The notes: a model not told the origin generated them from the letters alone. A DNA stretch of 64,000 bases from Bacillus australimaris (GCF_001307105.1 NZ_LGYN01000012.1:310001-374000), one strand, 5' to 3'; shown: positions 33,791 through 43,762, counted from the stretch's first letter. A program made the numbers and translations.

Positions 33791-34369
33791 TTAAGACAGC
33801 TCCGTCCATTTCTGCTGAAGAGACGGTGTTTGATAAGAAGCCATCTGTGTGATTAATTCTGCTGGTTCGCTTGAAGCATGTAACAATTGAAGGTGGGATT
33901 CATTCGAAAAACCTTCCTGTACACTAAACTTCACCATGTCAATAAGCGGGTTAAAATAGTCATTCACTTGATACAAGCCAATTGGCTTTTGATGAATGCC
34001 GATTTGAGCCCAGCATAGCACCTCAAATAATTCTTCATATGTACCAAAACCGCCTGGCATCGCAATAAACCCGTCGGATAGCTCGCTCATTTTCGCTTTT
34101 CGTTCATGCATTCCTGTTACCTCGATGAGCTCTGTCAGCCCTTGATGCACAACTTCTCCTCTAAAAAGCCCCTTCGGCATGACCCCAACTACTTGTCCGC
34201 CATGTCTCATCACCTCATCGGCAATGGCCCCCATTAAACCAATACGTGAGCCGCCGTATACAAGCCGGATGCCCTGTTTCGCCATGTAAGCACCCAGTTC
34301 CACAGCCTTTTGTTTGTAGACCTCATTTACACCTGGATTTGAACCAGCAAACACACAAATCGTTTTCAT
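33791..34369 (-). CDS. yvdD: LOG-family nucleotide phosphoribohydrolase (YvdD)
   Basis: 192 residues from the ATG at 34369, which has GGAG eight bases upstream and matches the B. subtilis protein start; the open frame extends 12 codons further to 34405. Rossmann-like fold with the LOG motifs [29 protein letters not shown] (PGGxGTxxE) and GMHERKAKM. Family members cleave the N-glycosidic bond of cytokinin or nucleotide monophosphates, releasing ribose 5-phosphate. The gene lies convergent with clpP, as in B. subtilis. Confidence 0.9.
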   Translation of the reverse strand: MKTICVFAGSNPGVNEVYKQKAVELGAYMAKQGIRLVYGGSRIGLMGAIADEVMRHGGQVVGVMPKGLFRGEVVHQGLTELIEVTGMHERKAKMSELSDGFIAMPGGFGTYEELFEVLCWAQIGIHQKPIGLYQVNDYFNPLIDMVKFSVQEGFSNESHLQLLHASSEPAELITQMASYQTPSLQQKWTELS

Positions 34370-34506
34370 CAAAACAGCTCCATCTCTCTCTATGATTTTC
34401 TTCACTCACTCATTCTACTATAATGAATTGTAAAGAAACAGCCATTTCATCTATATATAGTGTAAAATCAGAAGGTGAATACTATATAAGGAGCTGTATA
34501 GAGAGA

Positions 34507-34848
34507 ATGAACACAACAGAGATGGAGAAGTGGATCAAGGATTTTTATCAAATGAGAAATTGGACAAAGTACGGGCCGTTTATCCGGTTAGGCTTCTTAA
34601 TGGAAGAAACGGGAGAACTTGCTCGTGCCGTGAGAGCATTAGAGATCGGACGGGATCGGCCTGATGAGCAGAGACAGGAATTACCCGAGTTAAAGAAAGA
34701 ACTCATTGAAGAAATGGGAGATGTTTTAGCGAATCTCCTCATTTTAGCGGATCTCTATGATGTCACAATAGAAGAAGTCTTTTCCACTCATCAACAGAAA
34801 CTCACAAAGCGTTTTTCTGGAGAAATAGAGCCAGTAAAAAACACGTGA
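34507..34848 (+). CDS. yvdC: MazG-like nucleotide pyrophosphohydrolase (YvdC)
   Basis: 113 residues from the ATG at 34507; the open frame continues to 34423 but that region overlaps the likely promoter (TATATATAG) and has no family resemblance. All-alpha NTP pyrophosphohydrolase motif: FLMEETGELARAVRA and ELIEEMGDVLANLLILADLYDV, providing the E-x2-E and E-x2-D metal ligands. It probably hydrolyses non-canonical nucleoside triphosphates. The start codon is not certain because the AAGGAG is 13 bases away. Confidence 0.85.
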   Translation: MNTTEMEKWIKDFYQMRNWTKYGPFIRLGFLMEETGELARAVRALEIGRDRPDEQRQELPELKKELIEEMGDVLANLLILADLYDVTIEEVFSTHQQKLTKRFSGEIEPVKNT

Positions 34849-34869
34849 CGAAGCTGTCACGTGTTTTTT
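34836..34869. terminator. Bidirectional terminator between yvdC and yvdB
   Basis: AAAAACACGTGAC-GAAGCT-GTCACGTGTTTTTT, a near-perfect stem with tracts on both sides that includes the last codons of yvdC. Confidence 0.9.
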
Positions 34870-34875
34870 ACCGTC

Positions 34876-36498
34876 TTATAGCTGCTGTGGTGAGATATCA
34901 TCCGTTCGTTCAAAGAAATGCTGCTTTCCGATATGATGGAAAAGTCCCGTTCGATGCAAAAGCTCTTTGGGCTGTGATTGAAGCCCGACGATCATCAGCT
35001 TTCCATTATGATGCTTTAACCGATTGGAGATATTCATCAAAACCGCTTCTGCCGAGGTGTCCATATAATTGACTTTATTCATGAGCAGGATGAGCGTTTT
35101 TGGTTTTGTTTGAACATGGTCCAAAATCGAATTTTCCAATGAATCTGTTGTCCCGAAAAACAGTGGTCCTTCAATGGAATACATACTGATCCCTTTTTCG
35201 TCTGTCTGTTTTTCTAAAGCAGCTGCCGTTTCCATTTGGGGAACAGCGACATTTGTATGAATATTAGTCGTCTGGCTCATTTTTTTGATAAAAGCAATAA
35301 ATGCTAAAATGAGACCAGCAGTGACACCAATAATTAAATCACCGATGACCGTTAGCAGGAAGGTCACAACAAGTACAAGTGAATCGGCATTTTTCACTTT
35401 CATAATATTGATAAACTCTTTTCTCTCACTCATATTCCAAGCAACAAACATTAAAATCGGTGCCATCGCAGCAAGTGGAATCATCGACGCATATGGTGCA
35501 AACAGCATTAAGATCAGCAAGACGACAACGCCATGCACGACACCTGAAATCGGGCTTGCCCCGCCATTTTTAATGTTCGTTGCCGTACGGGCGATAGCTC
35601 CCGTCGCCGGAATTCCTCCAAAAAGTGGTGCCGCCATATTGGCGATCCCTTGTCCGACAAGCTCCTTGTTACTGTCATGCCTAGAGCCTTTCATATTATC
35701 AGCGACCATTGCGGACAAAATGGATTCTACGCCGCCTAAAAGTGCAATCACAATCGCTGGAGGCAGGAGATATATCATTTTTTCAATCGTCAATTCAGGA
35801 AAAGCGAAACTTGGCAGCTGACGAGGGATTTCACCATATGCAGAGCCAATCGTTTCAACTTGTCCTTGGAAAAAGAGAACGGCTAGAAACGTTGAAGCCA
35901 ACAAACCTAATAGAGCACCTGGTATTTTGGGAATGTATTTTTGTGCTGCCAAAATCACAATGAGCCCGATGACGGCTGTGATGATGGCAAGACTGTTTGT
36001 GGTACCAAGATGGACCACGATTTCTCTCATATTGAGGAAAAAGCTTTCATGCTTTTCAACACCCTTTAATCCGAGGAAGTTGGCAATCTGTCCTGAAAAA
36101 ATAATGACAGCAATGCCCGCAGTAAAGCCGATGATAACCGGACGAGGAATAAATTTCATGAGCTTTCCTAGTTTGAATATTCCGAATAATACAAGCATAC
36201 AACCTGCCATAAAACCGGCAATGAGCAAGTTTTCAATACCGTACTGGCTGACGATACCGAATAATATTGGAACAAACGCCCCGGTCGGTCCGCCAATCTG
36301 ATACTTTGAACCACCAAACAATGAAATCAAAATGCCGGCAACGATGACTGTGTATAATCCATATTCTGGTCCGACACCAGATGCAATGGCAAATGCCATG
36401 CCTAAAGGAATTGCCACAACGCCCACGACAAGCCCAGCGATTAAATCGCGTCTAAACTTTGATGAATTATATCCTTCAAATCTTCCATAAAAACGCAT
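34876..36498 (-). CDS. yvdB: SulP-family anion transporter with STAS domain (YvdB)
   Basis: 540 residues. About 12-14 membrane segments in the first 400 residues, opening LIAGLVVGVVAIPLGMAFAIASGVGPEYGLYT, the SulP signature, and QIGGPTGAFVPIL. A cytoplasmic STAS domain follows (KPKTLILLMNKVNYMDTSAEAVLMNISNRLKHHNGKLMIVG). SulP proteins move sulfate, bicarbonate or other anions. The next gene downstream of its promoter side is a carbonic anhydrase, 37 bases away in the same direction, which favours bicarbonate as the substrate. Confidence 0.88.
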   Translation of the reverse strand: MRFYGRFEGYNSSKFRRDLIAGLVVGVVAIPLGMAFAIASGVGPEYGLYTVIVAGILISLFGGSKYQIGGPTGAFVPILFGIVSQYGIENLLIAGFMAGCMLVLFGIFKLGKLMKFIPRPVIIGFTAGIAVIIFSGQIANFLGLKGVEKHESFFLNMREIVVHLGTTNSLAIITAVIGLIVILAAQKYIPKIPGALLGLLASTFLAVLFFQGQVETIGSAYGEIPRQLPSFAFPELTIEKMIYLLPPAIVIALLGGVESILSAMVADNMKGSRHDSNKELVGQGIANMAAPLFGGIPATGAIARTATNIKNGGASPISGVVHGVVVLLILMLFAPYASMIPLAAMAPILMFVAWNMSERKEFINIMKVKNADSLVLVVTFLLTVIGDLIIGVTAGLILAFIAFIKKMSQTTNIHTNVAVPQMETAAALEKQTDEKGISMYSIEGPLFFGTTDSLENSILDHVQTKPKTLILLMNKVNYMDTSAEAVLMNISNRLKHHNGKLMIVGLQSQPKELLHRTGLFHHIGKQHFFERTDDISPQQL

Positions 36499-36535
36499 GG
36501 TATGTGTTGGCCTCCTTCAAGTATGTGTAGATGAT

Positions 36536-37117
36536 TTAGGTATACTGCGCGTCAATTTGTTTGTCTTTCACAACGACATCCAGCTTTCCTGTTGCTGGAT
36601 GAATCACTAGCCCATGAACAGCTACATCATTTGGCATTAGTGGATGCTCTTTGACTAGCTTTACACTTTGGGCCACGCTTTCTTCAACAGAATCAAACCC
36701 TGTCAGCCAGCCCTTTAGATCGACTCCTGAATTTTTCACAATGCTCAAGCATTTTTCCTCGATTCCGCGCGCTTTCGCCTTTTCAAGTAAAGGATCTGCC
36801 GCAAGACCTGCCATTCCGCATTCATGGTGCCCTACTATGCATACTTCCTCTGCCTTTAGCTCATAGATGGCTAGCAGGATACTCCGCATCACACTGCCGA
36901 ACGGGTGTGTCACAATGGCGCCCGCATTTTTAATGATCTTTGCATCACCATTTTTAAGCCCCATGGATTGCGGCAATAATTCCAAAAGACGTGTATCCAT
37001 GCACGTTAAGATGACCAGTTTCTTCTCAGGAAATTTCCCTGCTTTGTAAGGCTCATAGTGTCTCTCATTCACAAATTCTAAATTGTGCTGAAGAATCTGT
37101 TCTAATTTTGATCCCAT
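36536..37117 (-). CDS. yvdA: Beta-class carbonic anhydrase (YvdA)
   Basis: 193 residues from the second ATG (37117), which has GGGAGATGG at good spacing; the frame reaches 37132. Zinc ligands are in VILTCMDTRLLELLPQ (Cys, with the Asp-Arg dyad) and IVGHHECGMAGL (His and Cys). It interconverts CO2 and bicarbonate. The gene precedes the SulP transporter gene, so it probably works with it in bicarbonate supply or pH balance. Confidence 0.9.
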   Translation of the reverse strand: MGSKLEQILQHNLEFVNERHYEPYKAGKFPEKKLVILTCMDTRLLELLPQSMGLKNGDAKIIKNAGAIVTHPFGSVMRSILLAIYELKAEEVCIVGHHECGMAGLAADPLLEKAKARGIEEKCLSIVKNSGVDLKGWLTGFDSVEESVAQSVKLVKEHPLMPNDVAVHGLVIHPATGKLDVVVKDKQIDAQYT

Positions 37118-37675
37118 CTTGCCATCTCCCATCTTTTTTTAAGTAACGTCTGCTCGTGCCTGTCCCCCTTTTCTTTCGTGTGTTCTCAAGCATAGAGAAG
37201 AAAAATGAAAGAAAAAAAAGAAAAAAATGAGAAAACGATGAGAGAAAATGTAAGTATTTTTTCTATTTTGTCCTCTATTCCGCTTCTGCGTAAGGGGGAT
37301 ACAGTTTTCTATGACAATCTATTGTTCTCAGCTCGTGAAAAGACGAAGAAATGGTTTAGTAAAAAACAGACATCCCATTTAATACACTCCAAATATAATA
37401 AATTTTCTATCAAAAAAACTCGATCTATTTTCCAGTTTGTCAGATAACCTCTCAGAACATCTAGCATTTATCTGTGTCATTTCTACTAATCACGCATTTT
37501 TCTACATATGAAAAATACATCAGATGGCTTATGATTTTACTTTTTTCACTAAGGAAATGTCTCTCTCACCGTTATTTTAGTATATTAAATATTGAGTTGA
37601 TAACATTCAAACGTGTTCTGTCAAAATGGTTGCTTTATAATAAAAGGAGCAAGATGACCATGTGAAAGGAGCGAA
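37118..37675. other. Long AT-rich intergenic region
   Basis: No convincing gene; the longest frame (37205-37447) has skewed lysine-rich low-complexity composition and no ribosome site. Promoters for the divergent yvdA and yvcT must lie here; TATAAT at 37636-37641 is a candidate -10 for yvcT without a clear -35. Confidence 0.5.
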
Positions 37676-38659
37676 TTGACTGTGACACCACACATTTTTG
37701 TCGCCAAACCCTTACCTGCCTCTTTTGAAGAAATGCTAAAGGAACATTGTACATACGAGGTGTGGCAATCCAAGGACCCTATTCCAAGAGACATTTTGTT
37801 TGAGAAGCTGCAGCACGCTGACGGCCTTTTAACGTCTGGAACAAAAATCGATCAGGAGCTATTAGATCACGCACCAAAACTGAAGGTGGTGAGCAATAAC
37901 TCTGTTGGCTACGACAACTTTGATATAGATGTGATGAGGCAAAGAGGCGTGATCGGTACACACACACCTTATACGCTCGATCATACCGTTGCTGATCTTG
38001 CCTTTTCACTCATTCTCTCCTCTGCACGAAGAATCGCCGAGCTTGATCGCTTTATCCGCGAAGGAAAATGGACAAAATTCGTACAGGAGGAAGAGATCTT
38101 TGGCATCGATGTTCATCATCAAACACTTGGCATAATTGGCATGGGACGTATCGGCGAGCAAGTAGCAAAACGGGCGGCACTTGGGTTTGATATGAACGTT
38201 CTTTATCATAACCGAAGCCGGAATGAAAAGGCTGAATCGGCGTATGGCGCTGTATATTGTGCACTTGATGACCTGCTAAAACAAGCCGATATCATCGTAT
38301 TGATTACCCCGCTAACGAAGGAAACATATCATATGATTGGAGAAAGAGAGTTAAAGCTTATGAAGCAAACGGCCTTATTTGTAAACATTTCCCGCGGGAA
38401 AACAGTGGATGAAAAAAGCCTCATTCAAGCGCTTCAGGAGGGATGGATCAAAGGAGCAGGCCTAGATGTGTATGAGAAGGAACCTCTTCAAGAGGATCAC
38501 CCTTTTAAAAAGATGAACAATGTCACCCTTGCCCCTCATATCGGCTCCGCTACTGAAACAACAAGAGATCTGATGCTGAAACGAGCTATTCATAATGTGA
38601 TTCATGGAATTGATGGCAAGGCATCTGTTGATGTTGTGAAGGAACTTGTTTCATCTTAA
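37676..38659 (+). CDS. yvcT: D-2-hydroxyacid dehydrogenase (YvcT, glyoxylate/2-ketogluconate reductase type)
   Basis: 327 residues. NAD(P) motif [32 protein letters not shown], catalytic Arg in [12 protein letters not shown]..., [13 protein letters not shown], Glu in LDVYEKEP, and His in LAPHIGSAT: the complete D-isomer 2-hydroxyacid dehydrogenase set. It reduces a 2-keto acid such as glyoxylate or 2-ketogluconate. The start is TTG 37676 after AAAGGAG; a GTG two codons later is the alternative. Confidence 0.87.
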   Translation: MTVTPHIFVAKPLPASFEEMLKEHCTYEVWQSKDPIPRDILFEKLQHADGLLTSGTKIDQELLDHAPKLKVVSNNSVGYDNFDIDVMRQRGVIGTHTPYTLDHTVADLAFSLILSSARRIAELDRFIREGKWTKFVQEEEIFGIDVHHQTLGIIGMGRIGEQVAKRAALGFDMNVLYHNRSRNEKAESAYGAVYCALDDLLKQADIIVLITPLTKETYHMIGERELKLMKQTALFVNISRGKTVDEKSLIQALQEGWIKGAGLDVYEKEPLQEDHPFKKMNNVTLAPHIGSATETTRDLMLKRAIHNVIHGIDGKASVDVVKELVSS

Positions 38660-38664
38660 CCAGA

Positions 38665-38697
38665 AAAGACGCAGGTAGCTGAACTGCGTCTTTTTAT
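38665..38697 (+). terminator. Terminator after yvcT
   Basis: AAGACGCAG, nine-base loop, CTGCGTCTTTTT. Confidence 0.88.
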
Positions 38698-38754
38698 TTA
38701 TTTTATTTGGAGATCATCAGGAGAAAAGGCTCATTTTAGCAAAGATCCTGATTC

Positions 38755-38786
38755 TTTACATTTCCTTCATGTTCGGGTGCTATAAT
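38755..38786 (+). promoter_or_regulatory. Binase promoter with possible Pho-box repeats
   Basis: TATAAT at 38781-38786. TTTACA (38755-38760), five bases, TTCATG resembles the TTAACA-N5-TTAACA direct repeats bound by PhoP, and the 20-base gap to the -10 is too long for an ordinary -35. Phosphate-starvation control of binase genes has been described; here it is inferred. Confidence 0.45.
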
Positions 38787-38843
38787 ATGAGATAGACAAG
38801 CATCAAGAGGACAGCATCCGATTGCCTTAATAGGAGGATGAAG

Positions 38844-39332
38844 ATGAAAAGATTGAGTTCGATTTTTACGTTGTTCGCTCTGATCGCTGCCATTCTGTTT
38901 TCTGGCTTTATCCCGCAGCAAGCTTATGCAGAAACACCTCTTAACCCAACAGCCACGCATGAAACAGCTTCTATTCAGCTCACGCCAGATGTGCGTACCC
39001 TTGCCGTTATTAATACATTTGATGGTGTAGCAGATTATTTAATTCGCTACAAACGACTGCCTGATAACTACATCACAAAATCACAAGCAAGTGCCCTTGG
39101 ATGGGTGGCATCAAAGGGGAATCTAGCAGAGGTTGCGCCAGGCAAAAGCATCGGTGGAGATGTTTTCTCAAACCGGGAGGGACGTCTTCCTTCAGCGAGC
39201 GGCCGAACATGGCGTGAAGCAGACATCAACTACGTTTCAGGCTTCCGCAATGCTGACCGCCTCGTCTATTCAAGCGACTGGCTCATTTACAAAACAACAG
39301 ATCATTATGCGACATTCACACGTATTCGATAA
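38844..39332 (+). CDS. Binase, secreted guanyl-preferring ribonuclease
   Basis: 162 residues from ATG 38844; an ATG two codons earlier directly abuts AGGAGG and is too close. Signal peptide (IFTLFALIAAILFSGFIPQQAYA), short propeptide, then the 109-residue mature enzyme beginning AVINTF. Mature numbering gives the catalytic Glu72 (TWREADINY), Arg82 (GFRNAD) and His101 (TTDHYATF). The mature part agrees almost residue for residue with binase of B. pumilus/B. intermedius as I remember it. It cleaves RNA after guanosine outside the cell. No barstar inhibitor gene is adjacent. Confidence 0.95.
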   Translation: MKRLSSIFTLFALIAAILFSGFIPQQAYAETPLNPTATHETASIQLTPDVRTLAVINTFDGVADYLIRYKRLPDNYITKSQASALGWVASKGNLAEVAPGKSIGGDVFSNREGRLPSASGRTWREADINYVSGFRNADRLVYSSDWLIYKTTDHYATFTRIR

Positions 39333-39339
39333 TGAATAA

Positions 39340-39371
39340 AAAGACAGAGCTTTAAGGCTCTGTCTTCTTTT
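39340..39371. terminator. Terminator between binase and yvcN
   Basis: AAGACAGAGC-TTTAAG-GCTCTGTCTT followed by CTTTT; could serve both convergent genes. Confidence 0.85.
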
Positions 39372-39376
39372 ATTGC

Positions 39377-40120
39377 TTACGGTATAAGGTTTTTCACGTA
39401 ATCTTCAAAAGGCACAGGCAGCGGCTTTTTCGATACTTCTTCGTGTTCATGTGTAGTGATATGATCCTCCGTAACAATTACACGTCCGGTTGGCGTGAGT
39501 TTTGACGCAAGCGCTCTTTTGTTAAAGGGGGAAGATTCATTTTCATAAATCTCGTGTCTCATTTGGACCAATGTAGCCTCGCTCACCTCGTTCAATGTGA
39601 AAGCATAGCCTGTTTCAGCGCCTTCTCCTCTGTCTAATTGAAGCAAGTGTGTCCCTTTTTCGGTTTGCTCTGCTTTGACGCGAAATCGAATAGACGCTCC
39701 TTCCACCCATTCTTCTGTAAAAGGCACAGGCTGAAGAGGCAAATTTACACCAAACCCCGCATCAATGAGAAAACGTTCATTGTGATGCTCAAGCAAGATC
39801 GCTACGTGCGTGCCATCAATTGCCCACGTGCCGGCTTCGTTGTTAAACACTGTGCCTTGAACAAGCTGTACTGAGAATCCAGCTTCTTTTAACACATAGA
39901 ATAAGAGTGGATTAAGATCGTAACAAAGACCACCTCTGCTTTCTTCAAGCAGATGCCGCTTCAGCCCTTCTTGATTCAAGGCGTAGGATTGTTTGTTTAG
40001 GACAGATCTATTTTCAAATGGAAAGGTATAGGCCATTTTTTTTAATAGTGCAGGCAAGTCATCGAAGGTGATGGACTGCCCTTCGTATCCGATCTTCTGC
40101 AGAAAAGCTGATTGAATCAT
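39377..40120 (-). CDS. yvcN: Arylamine N-acetyltransferase (YvcN)
   Basis: 247 residues with the Cys-His-Asp triad visible in RGGLCYDLNPLLFYVL, WAIDGTHVAILLEHH and FLIDAGFGVNLPLQP. These enzymes transfer acetyl from acetyl-CoA to aromatic amines and hydrazines and take part in drug and xenobiotic detoxification. It is the last gene of the yvcI-yvcJ-whiA-crh line, separated from crh by a terminator. Confidence 0.9.
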   Translation of the reverse strand: MIQSAFLQKIGYEGQSITFDDLPALLKKMAYTFPFENRSVLNKQSYALNQEGLKRHLLEESRGGLCYDLNPLLFYVLKEAGFSVQLVQGTVFNNEAGTWAIDGTHVAILLEHHNERFLIDAGFGVNLPLQPVPFTEEWVEGASIRFRVKAEQTEKGTHLLQLDRGEGAETGYAFTLNEVSEATLVQMRHEIYENESSPFNKRALASKLTPTGRVIVTEDHITTHEHEEVSKKPLPVPFEDYVKNLIP

Positions 40121-40134
40121 GACATTCCCTCCTA

Positions 40135-40165
40135 AAAAAACTGAGCCTGTGAAGCGACTCAGTTT
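40135..40165 (-). terminator. Terminator after crh
   Basis: Minus strand AAAACTGAG, 12-base loop, CTCAGTTTTTTT; overlaps the crh stop codon. Confidence 0.8.
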
Positions 40166-40416
40166 TCTTGATTGATAAAATCCGTTAACGCCTCAATGGC
40201 TTCTTGTTCGTCCGCACCATCTGCAATCAGTGTGACAGTAACCCCAGAGCTGATCGCAAGACTCATGAGACCCATAATGCTTTTCGCATTGACTTTTTTC
40301 CCGTCTTTCTCTAGAAAAATATCAGCACCAAAACGATTGGCTTCTTGTACGAACAAAGCAGCTGGACGTGCCTGCAAGCCTGTTTTCAGCTGAATGGTAA
40401 CCGTTTTTTCCACCAT
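40159..40416 (-). CDS. crh: Crh, catabolite repression HPr-like protein
   Basis: 85 residues, HPr fold. The usual phosphotransfer His15 is replaced by Gln in TGLQARPAALF, the feature that separates Crh from HPr. The regulatory Ser46 is kept in NAKSIMGLMSL, the site phosphorylated by HprK (encoded at 60999-61931 in this window). Ser-phosphorylated Crh is a CcpA co-repressor and also binds methylglyoxal synthase. Gene order with whiA and mgfK matches B. subtilis. Confidence 0.95.
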   Translation of the reverse strand: MVEKTVTIQLKTGLQARPAALFVQEANRFGADIFLEKDGKKVNAKSIMGLMSLAISSGVTVTLIADGADEQEAIEALTDFINQEN

Positions 40417-40442
40417 ATGATCTGCCTCCCTTTTTCATTCTC

Positions 40443-41393
40443 CTATTTAAGTGTAACAGCTTGTCCGTTTCGTAATTGTTCTGCTATTTGGTCTAGCTTT
40501 CTTAAGCGGTGGTTAATCCCAGACTTGCTGATCTTGCCGCTTTCCACCATTTCTCCAAGTTCCTTCAGAGTAACCTCTTGATAGTCAATTCGCAGTTTGG
40601 CAATTTCACGAAGCTTATCCGGCAGGGCATCAAGTCCAATTTTTTCATCAATGAATTGAATGTTCTCGACCTGACGCAGTGATGCCCCAATGGTTTTATT
40701 CAAGTTTGCTGTTTCACAATTGACGAGCCGGTTCACGGAGTTCCTCATATCTCGGACGATTCGAACATCTTCAAAGCGCAGCAGTGAGTTATGAGCGCCC
40801 ACAACACTTAAGAATTCCGTAATTTTTTCCGCTTCCTTCATATACGTAATGTACCCTTTTTTACGCTCAAGTGTTTTACTATTGAGCTGAAATTGATTCA
40901 TCAGCTCACAAAGGGCATCATTATGTTCTTTATATAGTGAAAAAATCTCAAGGTGATAGGAGGACGTTTCTGGGTTATTCACAGAACCGCCTGCTAAAAA
41001 AGCACCTCTCATATAGGAGCGCTTGCAGCATCTTTTCTTCACAAGCTCTTCTGATATATTGCGCTCGAATACAAATTGTTCACCTAATATTTTCAAATCC
41101 TCTAAAATGGTTTTCGCACGTTCTACCAGTCTGACAATATACACATTATTCTTTTTTAATCTCATTTTCTTACGAACGAGCAGTTCGACTGTCACATCGT
41201 ATTTCTTTTTGAGCAGCGTATAAATACGTCTTGCAATGGCTGCGTTCTCTGTCTGTATATCTAAAATCAATTTTCGATTAGAGAAAGATAATGAACCGTT
41301 CATACGGATGAGGGCAGAAAGCTCTGCTTTTGTGCAGCAGTCCTTCACGTCCAGATTAGTCAGCTCTTTTTTTGTTTCGGATGCAAATGACAT
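40443..41393 (-). CDS. whiA: WhiA (YvcL), DNA-binding protein affecting cell division
   Basis: 316 residues from ATG 41393, as in B. subtilis; the frame extends five codons upstream. The N-terminal part is LAGLIDADG-endonuclease-like without catalytic acids ([42 protein letters not shown]), and the C-terminal part is a sigma-4-like helix-turn-helix ([25 protein letters not shown]). It binds the nucleoid and influences FtsZ ring formation. Two bases separate the longer frame from mgfK. Confidence 0.95.
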   Translation of the reverse strand: MSFASETKKELTNLDVKDCCTKAELSALIRMNGSLSFSNRKLILDIQTENAAIARRIYTLLKKKYDVTVELLVRKKMRLKKNNVYIVRLVERAKTILEDLKILGEQFVFERNISEELVKKRCCKRSYMRGAFLAGGSVNNPETSSYHLEIFSLYKEHNDALCELMNQFQLNSKTLERKKGYITYMKEAEKITEFLSVVGAHNSLLRFEDVRIVRDMRNSVNRLVNCETANLNKTIGASLRQVENIQFIDEKIGLDALPDKLREIAKLRIDYQEVTLKELGEMVESGKISKSGINHRLRKLDQIAEQLRNGQAVTLK

Positions 41394-41410
41394 CCTTGCC
41401 ACCCCCATTC

Positions 41411-42370
41411 CTATTTTTTCTGATGCAGCAGGTCGACAAGCAGCGAGGCTACTTTCAGCGTGTCGTGACGAATCACATGCTGGTCATATGTAATGATTTC
41501 TCCTGGGATGACTTCGAGTCCCATTGCTTTGAGTACATCTGTGTCGAACTGTACAGGCTGTGCCTGTTCTTCTGCATATTTTGCTTTGATCTCTTCTGGA
41601 ATTTCTTTATTGTTCACAAAAATCGTATCGATAAATGGACGATCCATATGATCGTTTAATGCCTGTACGTGATCAGCCGCACTGTAGGAAAGCGTTTCCC
41701 CTGGCTGCGTCATGACATTGCAAATATACACTTTTTTCGCCTTTGAACGAATCACTTCTTCTCCAATATGCGGGACAAGCAAGTTTGGCAAAATACTCGT
41801 ATACAGGCTGCCAGGCCCAATGACAATCAAATCCGCCTCACGAATCACTTGAATGGATTCTGGGAGCGGTTCAATCGCATCAGGTGTGAGGAATACTCGT
41901 TTAATTCGCTCACCATAGGTCGGGATTTTTGATTCTCCTGTCACCATCTGCCCATTTTCTAATTCCGCATGAAGAACTACACTTGAATTCGCTGCTGGCA
42001 ATACTTTTCCTCTCACATTTAACACCTTGCTCATTTCTGTGACGGCATGAAAAAAATCACCGGTTATATTTGTCATGGCCGCAAGAATGAGGTTGCCGAG
42101 AGAATGGCCTGTTAAGTCATTTCCTTTGTTAAAACGATGCTGAAATAAATCTTCTACAAGCGGTTCAACATCAGAGAGAGCCGCAAGGACATTTCGAATA
42201 TCACCTGGAGGGGGAATATTCAAATCATGCCGCAGTCTGCCTGAGCTGCCTCCGTCATCAGCAACCGTTACAATAGCGGTAATGTCCACTGGCTTTGTTT
42301 TTAGCCCTCTGAGCAAAACAGACAAGCCAGTGCCGCCGCCAAGAATGACCACCTTTGGAAGTGTCGTCAT
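41411..42370 (-). CDS. mgfK: MgfK (YvcK), gluconeogenesis factor / cell-shape protein
   Basis: 319 residues of the CofD-like UPF0052 family: [21 protein letters not shown] at the N-terminus, [22 protein letters not shown], and [17 protein letters not shown]. It binds UDP-N-acetylglucosamine and is needed for growth on gluconeogenic carbon and for normal wall morphology in B. subtilis. Its stop is followed directly by whiA and its start directly follows yvcJ. Confidence 0.95.
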   Translation of the reverse strand: MTTLPKVVILGGGTGLSVLLRGLKTKPVDITAIVTVADDGGSSGRLRHDLNIPPPGDIRNVLAALSDVEPLVEDLFQHRFNKGNDLTGHSLGNLILAAMTNITGDFFHAVTEMSKVLNVRGKVLPAANSSVVLHAELENGQMVTGESKIPTYGERIKRVFLTPDAIEPLPESIQVIREADLIVIGPGSLYTSILPNLLVPHIGEEVIRSKAKKVYICNVMTQPGETLSYSAADHVQALNDHMDRPFIDTIFVNNKEIPEEIKAKYAEEQAQPVQFDTDVLKAMGLEVIPGEIITYDQHVIRHDTLKVASLLVDLLHQKK

Positions 42371-43258
42371 CTATTTTCTGCTTCTCTTTTCAATGTCCCG
42401 GTGAGTGACATGAGTGTAGTAATCGTTTTTAAAATACTCCGATAAATAGTTGGCTAGCGTCACAGATCGATGCTGTCCGCCTGTACAGCCGATAGCGATC
42501 ACAAGCTGGCTTTTTCCTTCTCGTTTATAGGATGGTAGCATAAAGCTGAGGAGGTCAATTAATTTCTCCGTAAACTTTTGCGTTTCACTCCATTTCATCA
42601 CATAAGAGCGCACTTCTTCATCGTTACCAGTCTGCGGACGCATACTCTCAATATAGTAAGGATTCGGCAGGAATCTCACGTCAAAGACAAGATCAGCATC
42701 AATTGGCAGACCATATTTAAAGCCAAAGGACATCACATTGACTGTGAACACCTGCCCTTGGTTGGTCGCAAAGTGCGTAACAATTTTTTCCCGCAGCTGT
42801 TTTGGTTTTAAATCCGATGTATCAAAAATCATTTGAGACCGGCCTTTTAATTCCTCTAACAGATCTCGCTCCATCTCAATTCCTTCAAGCGGCAAGCCTG
42901 TAGTTGCAAGGGGATGCGAACGTCTCGTTTCTTTGTATCTTGAGACAAGTACCTTATCATTTGCATCTAAAAATAGAATCCTTGGCGTAATCCAGTCCAG
43001 CTCACTCATTTCATCTAAAGCCGCAATTAAGCTGTCAAAAAATTCGCGTCCGCGCAAATCCATCACAAGAGCGACCTTGCTCATCTTGGAATTCGATTCC
43101 TTCATGAGCTCTAGGAACTTCGGTAAAAGTGATGGCGGCAAGTTATCTACACAAAAGTAACCTAAGTCTTCAAAGCTTTGAATGGCAACGGTTTTCCCCG
43201 CACCTGACATTCCTGTAATAATCACAAGCTGAATATCTTCTTGTTTGTGTGTATTCAT
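42371..43258 (-). CDS. yvcJ: YvcJ, RapZ-family nucleotide-binding protein
   Basis: 295 residues from ATG 43258, which has GGGAG five bases upstream and equals the B. subtilis length; the frame extends to 43294. Walker [13 protein letters not shown], Walker B-like [12 protein letters not shown], and the C-terminal RapZ motif [19 protein letters not shown]. It hydrolyses ATP/GTP; the E. coli relative steers small RNA decay, while YvcJ is linked to competence. It belongs to the yvcI-crh operon. Confidence 0.93.
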   Translation of the reverse strand: MNTHKQEDIQLVIITGMSGAGKTVAIQSFEDLGYFCVDNLPPSLLPKFLELMKESNSKMSKVALVMDLRGREFFDSLIAALDEMSELDWITPRILFLDANDKVLVSRYKETRRSHPLATTGLPLEGIEMERDLLEELKGRSQMIFDTSDLKPKQLREKIVTHFATNQGQVFTVNVMSFGFKYGLPIDADLVFDVRFLPNPYYIESMRPQTGNDEEVRSYVMKWSETQKFTEKLIDLLSFMLPSYKREGKSQLVIAIGCTGGQHRSVTLANYLSEYFKNDYYTHVTHRDIEKRSRK

Positions 43259-43297
43259 GCCTGCTCCCTCTCCTTCTTTATGAAAACGGTTCATGTA

Positions 43298-43762
43298 TTA
43301 GTCCCCCTGAGGATCTAACCGATAAGCAATCAGCTCAAAATCGGGTGTATACGTAAAAGTGCCGTGCAGAAGTCCTTTTCCTTTAAGCATAAAATCAAGG
43401 ATATGAGTATCTCCTGGAGCCATAGGCAAACTAGGCACATCCTTTACGTCATGCCATTTCAAAATGCCTTCCTCTGACTCTGTCACGTTTTTTCCGGTAA
43501 ATGAATCTGCCATAAAGGTGAACATCATCCACTCTTGAACGATTTGATCGCCTTCTTTTATGATAAAGGTAAAAACACCTTTTAGCTGCGGATTTAGAAT
43601 ATAAATACCTGTTTCTTCTCTATACTCTCGAACAACTGAATCCTTCACCGATTCTCCGCTTTCCATTTTGCCGCCCGGTGCTACCCACCAGCCCCGCCTT
43701 GGCTTTTGCAGCAAGAGAACTTGATCTTCGTGATGCAGCACACAATTAGTTACTCGTTGCAT
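43298..43762 (-). CDS. yvcI: Nudix hydrolase (YvcI)
   Basis: 154 residues. The Nudix box GGKMESGESVKDSVVREYREETG fits G-x5-E-x7-REUxEExGU in full. N-terminal beta strands VTNCVLHHEDQVLLLQKPRRGWWVAPGG are typical of MutT-like enzymes. First gene of the yvcIJK-whiA-crh operon; AGGTGACAGCTG lies before the ATG. Substrate not predictable; MutT-like members hydrolyse oxidised nucleotides. Confidence 0.9.
   Translation of the reverse strand: MQRVTNCVLHHEDQVLLLQKPRRGWWVAPGGKMESGESVKDSVVREYREETGIYILNPQLKGVFTFIIKEGDQIVQEWMMFTFMADSFTGKNVTESEEGILKWHDVKDVPSLPMAPGDTHILDFMLKGKGLLHGTFTYTPDFELIAYRLDPQGD

Noticed and set aside
37205..37447. 80-codon open frame in the yvdA-yvcT gap
   Set aside because: Lysine-rich low-complexity composition from an A-rich strand, no ribosome site, no recognisable domain.
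37654..37662. Three-codon frame MTM with its own AAAGGAGC just before yvcT
   Set aside because: Likely chance; no terminator or alternative fold is seen that it could control.
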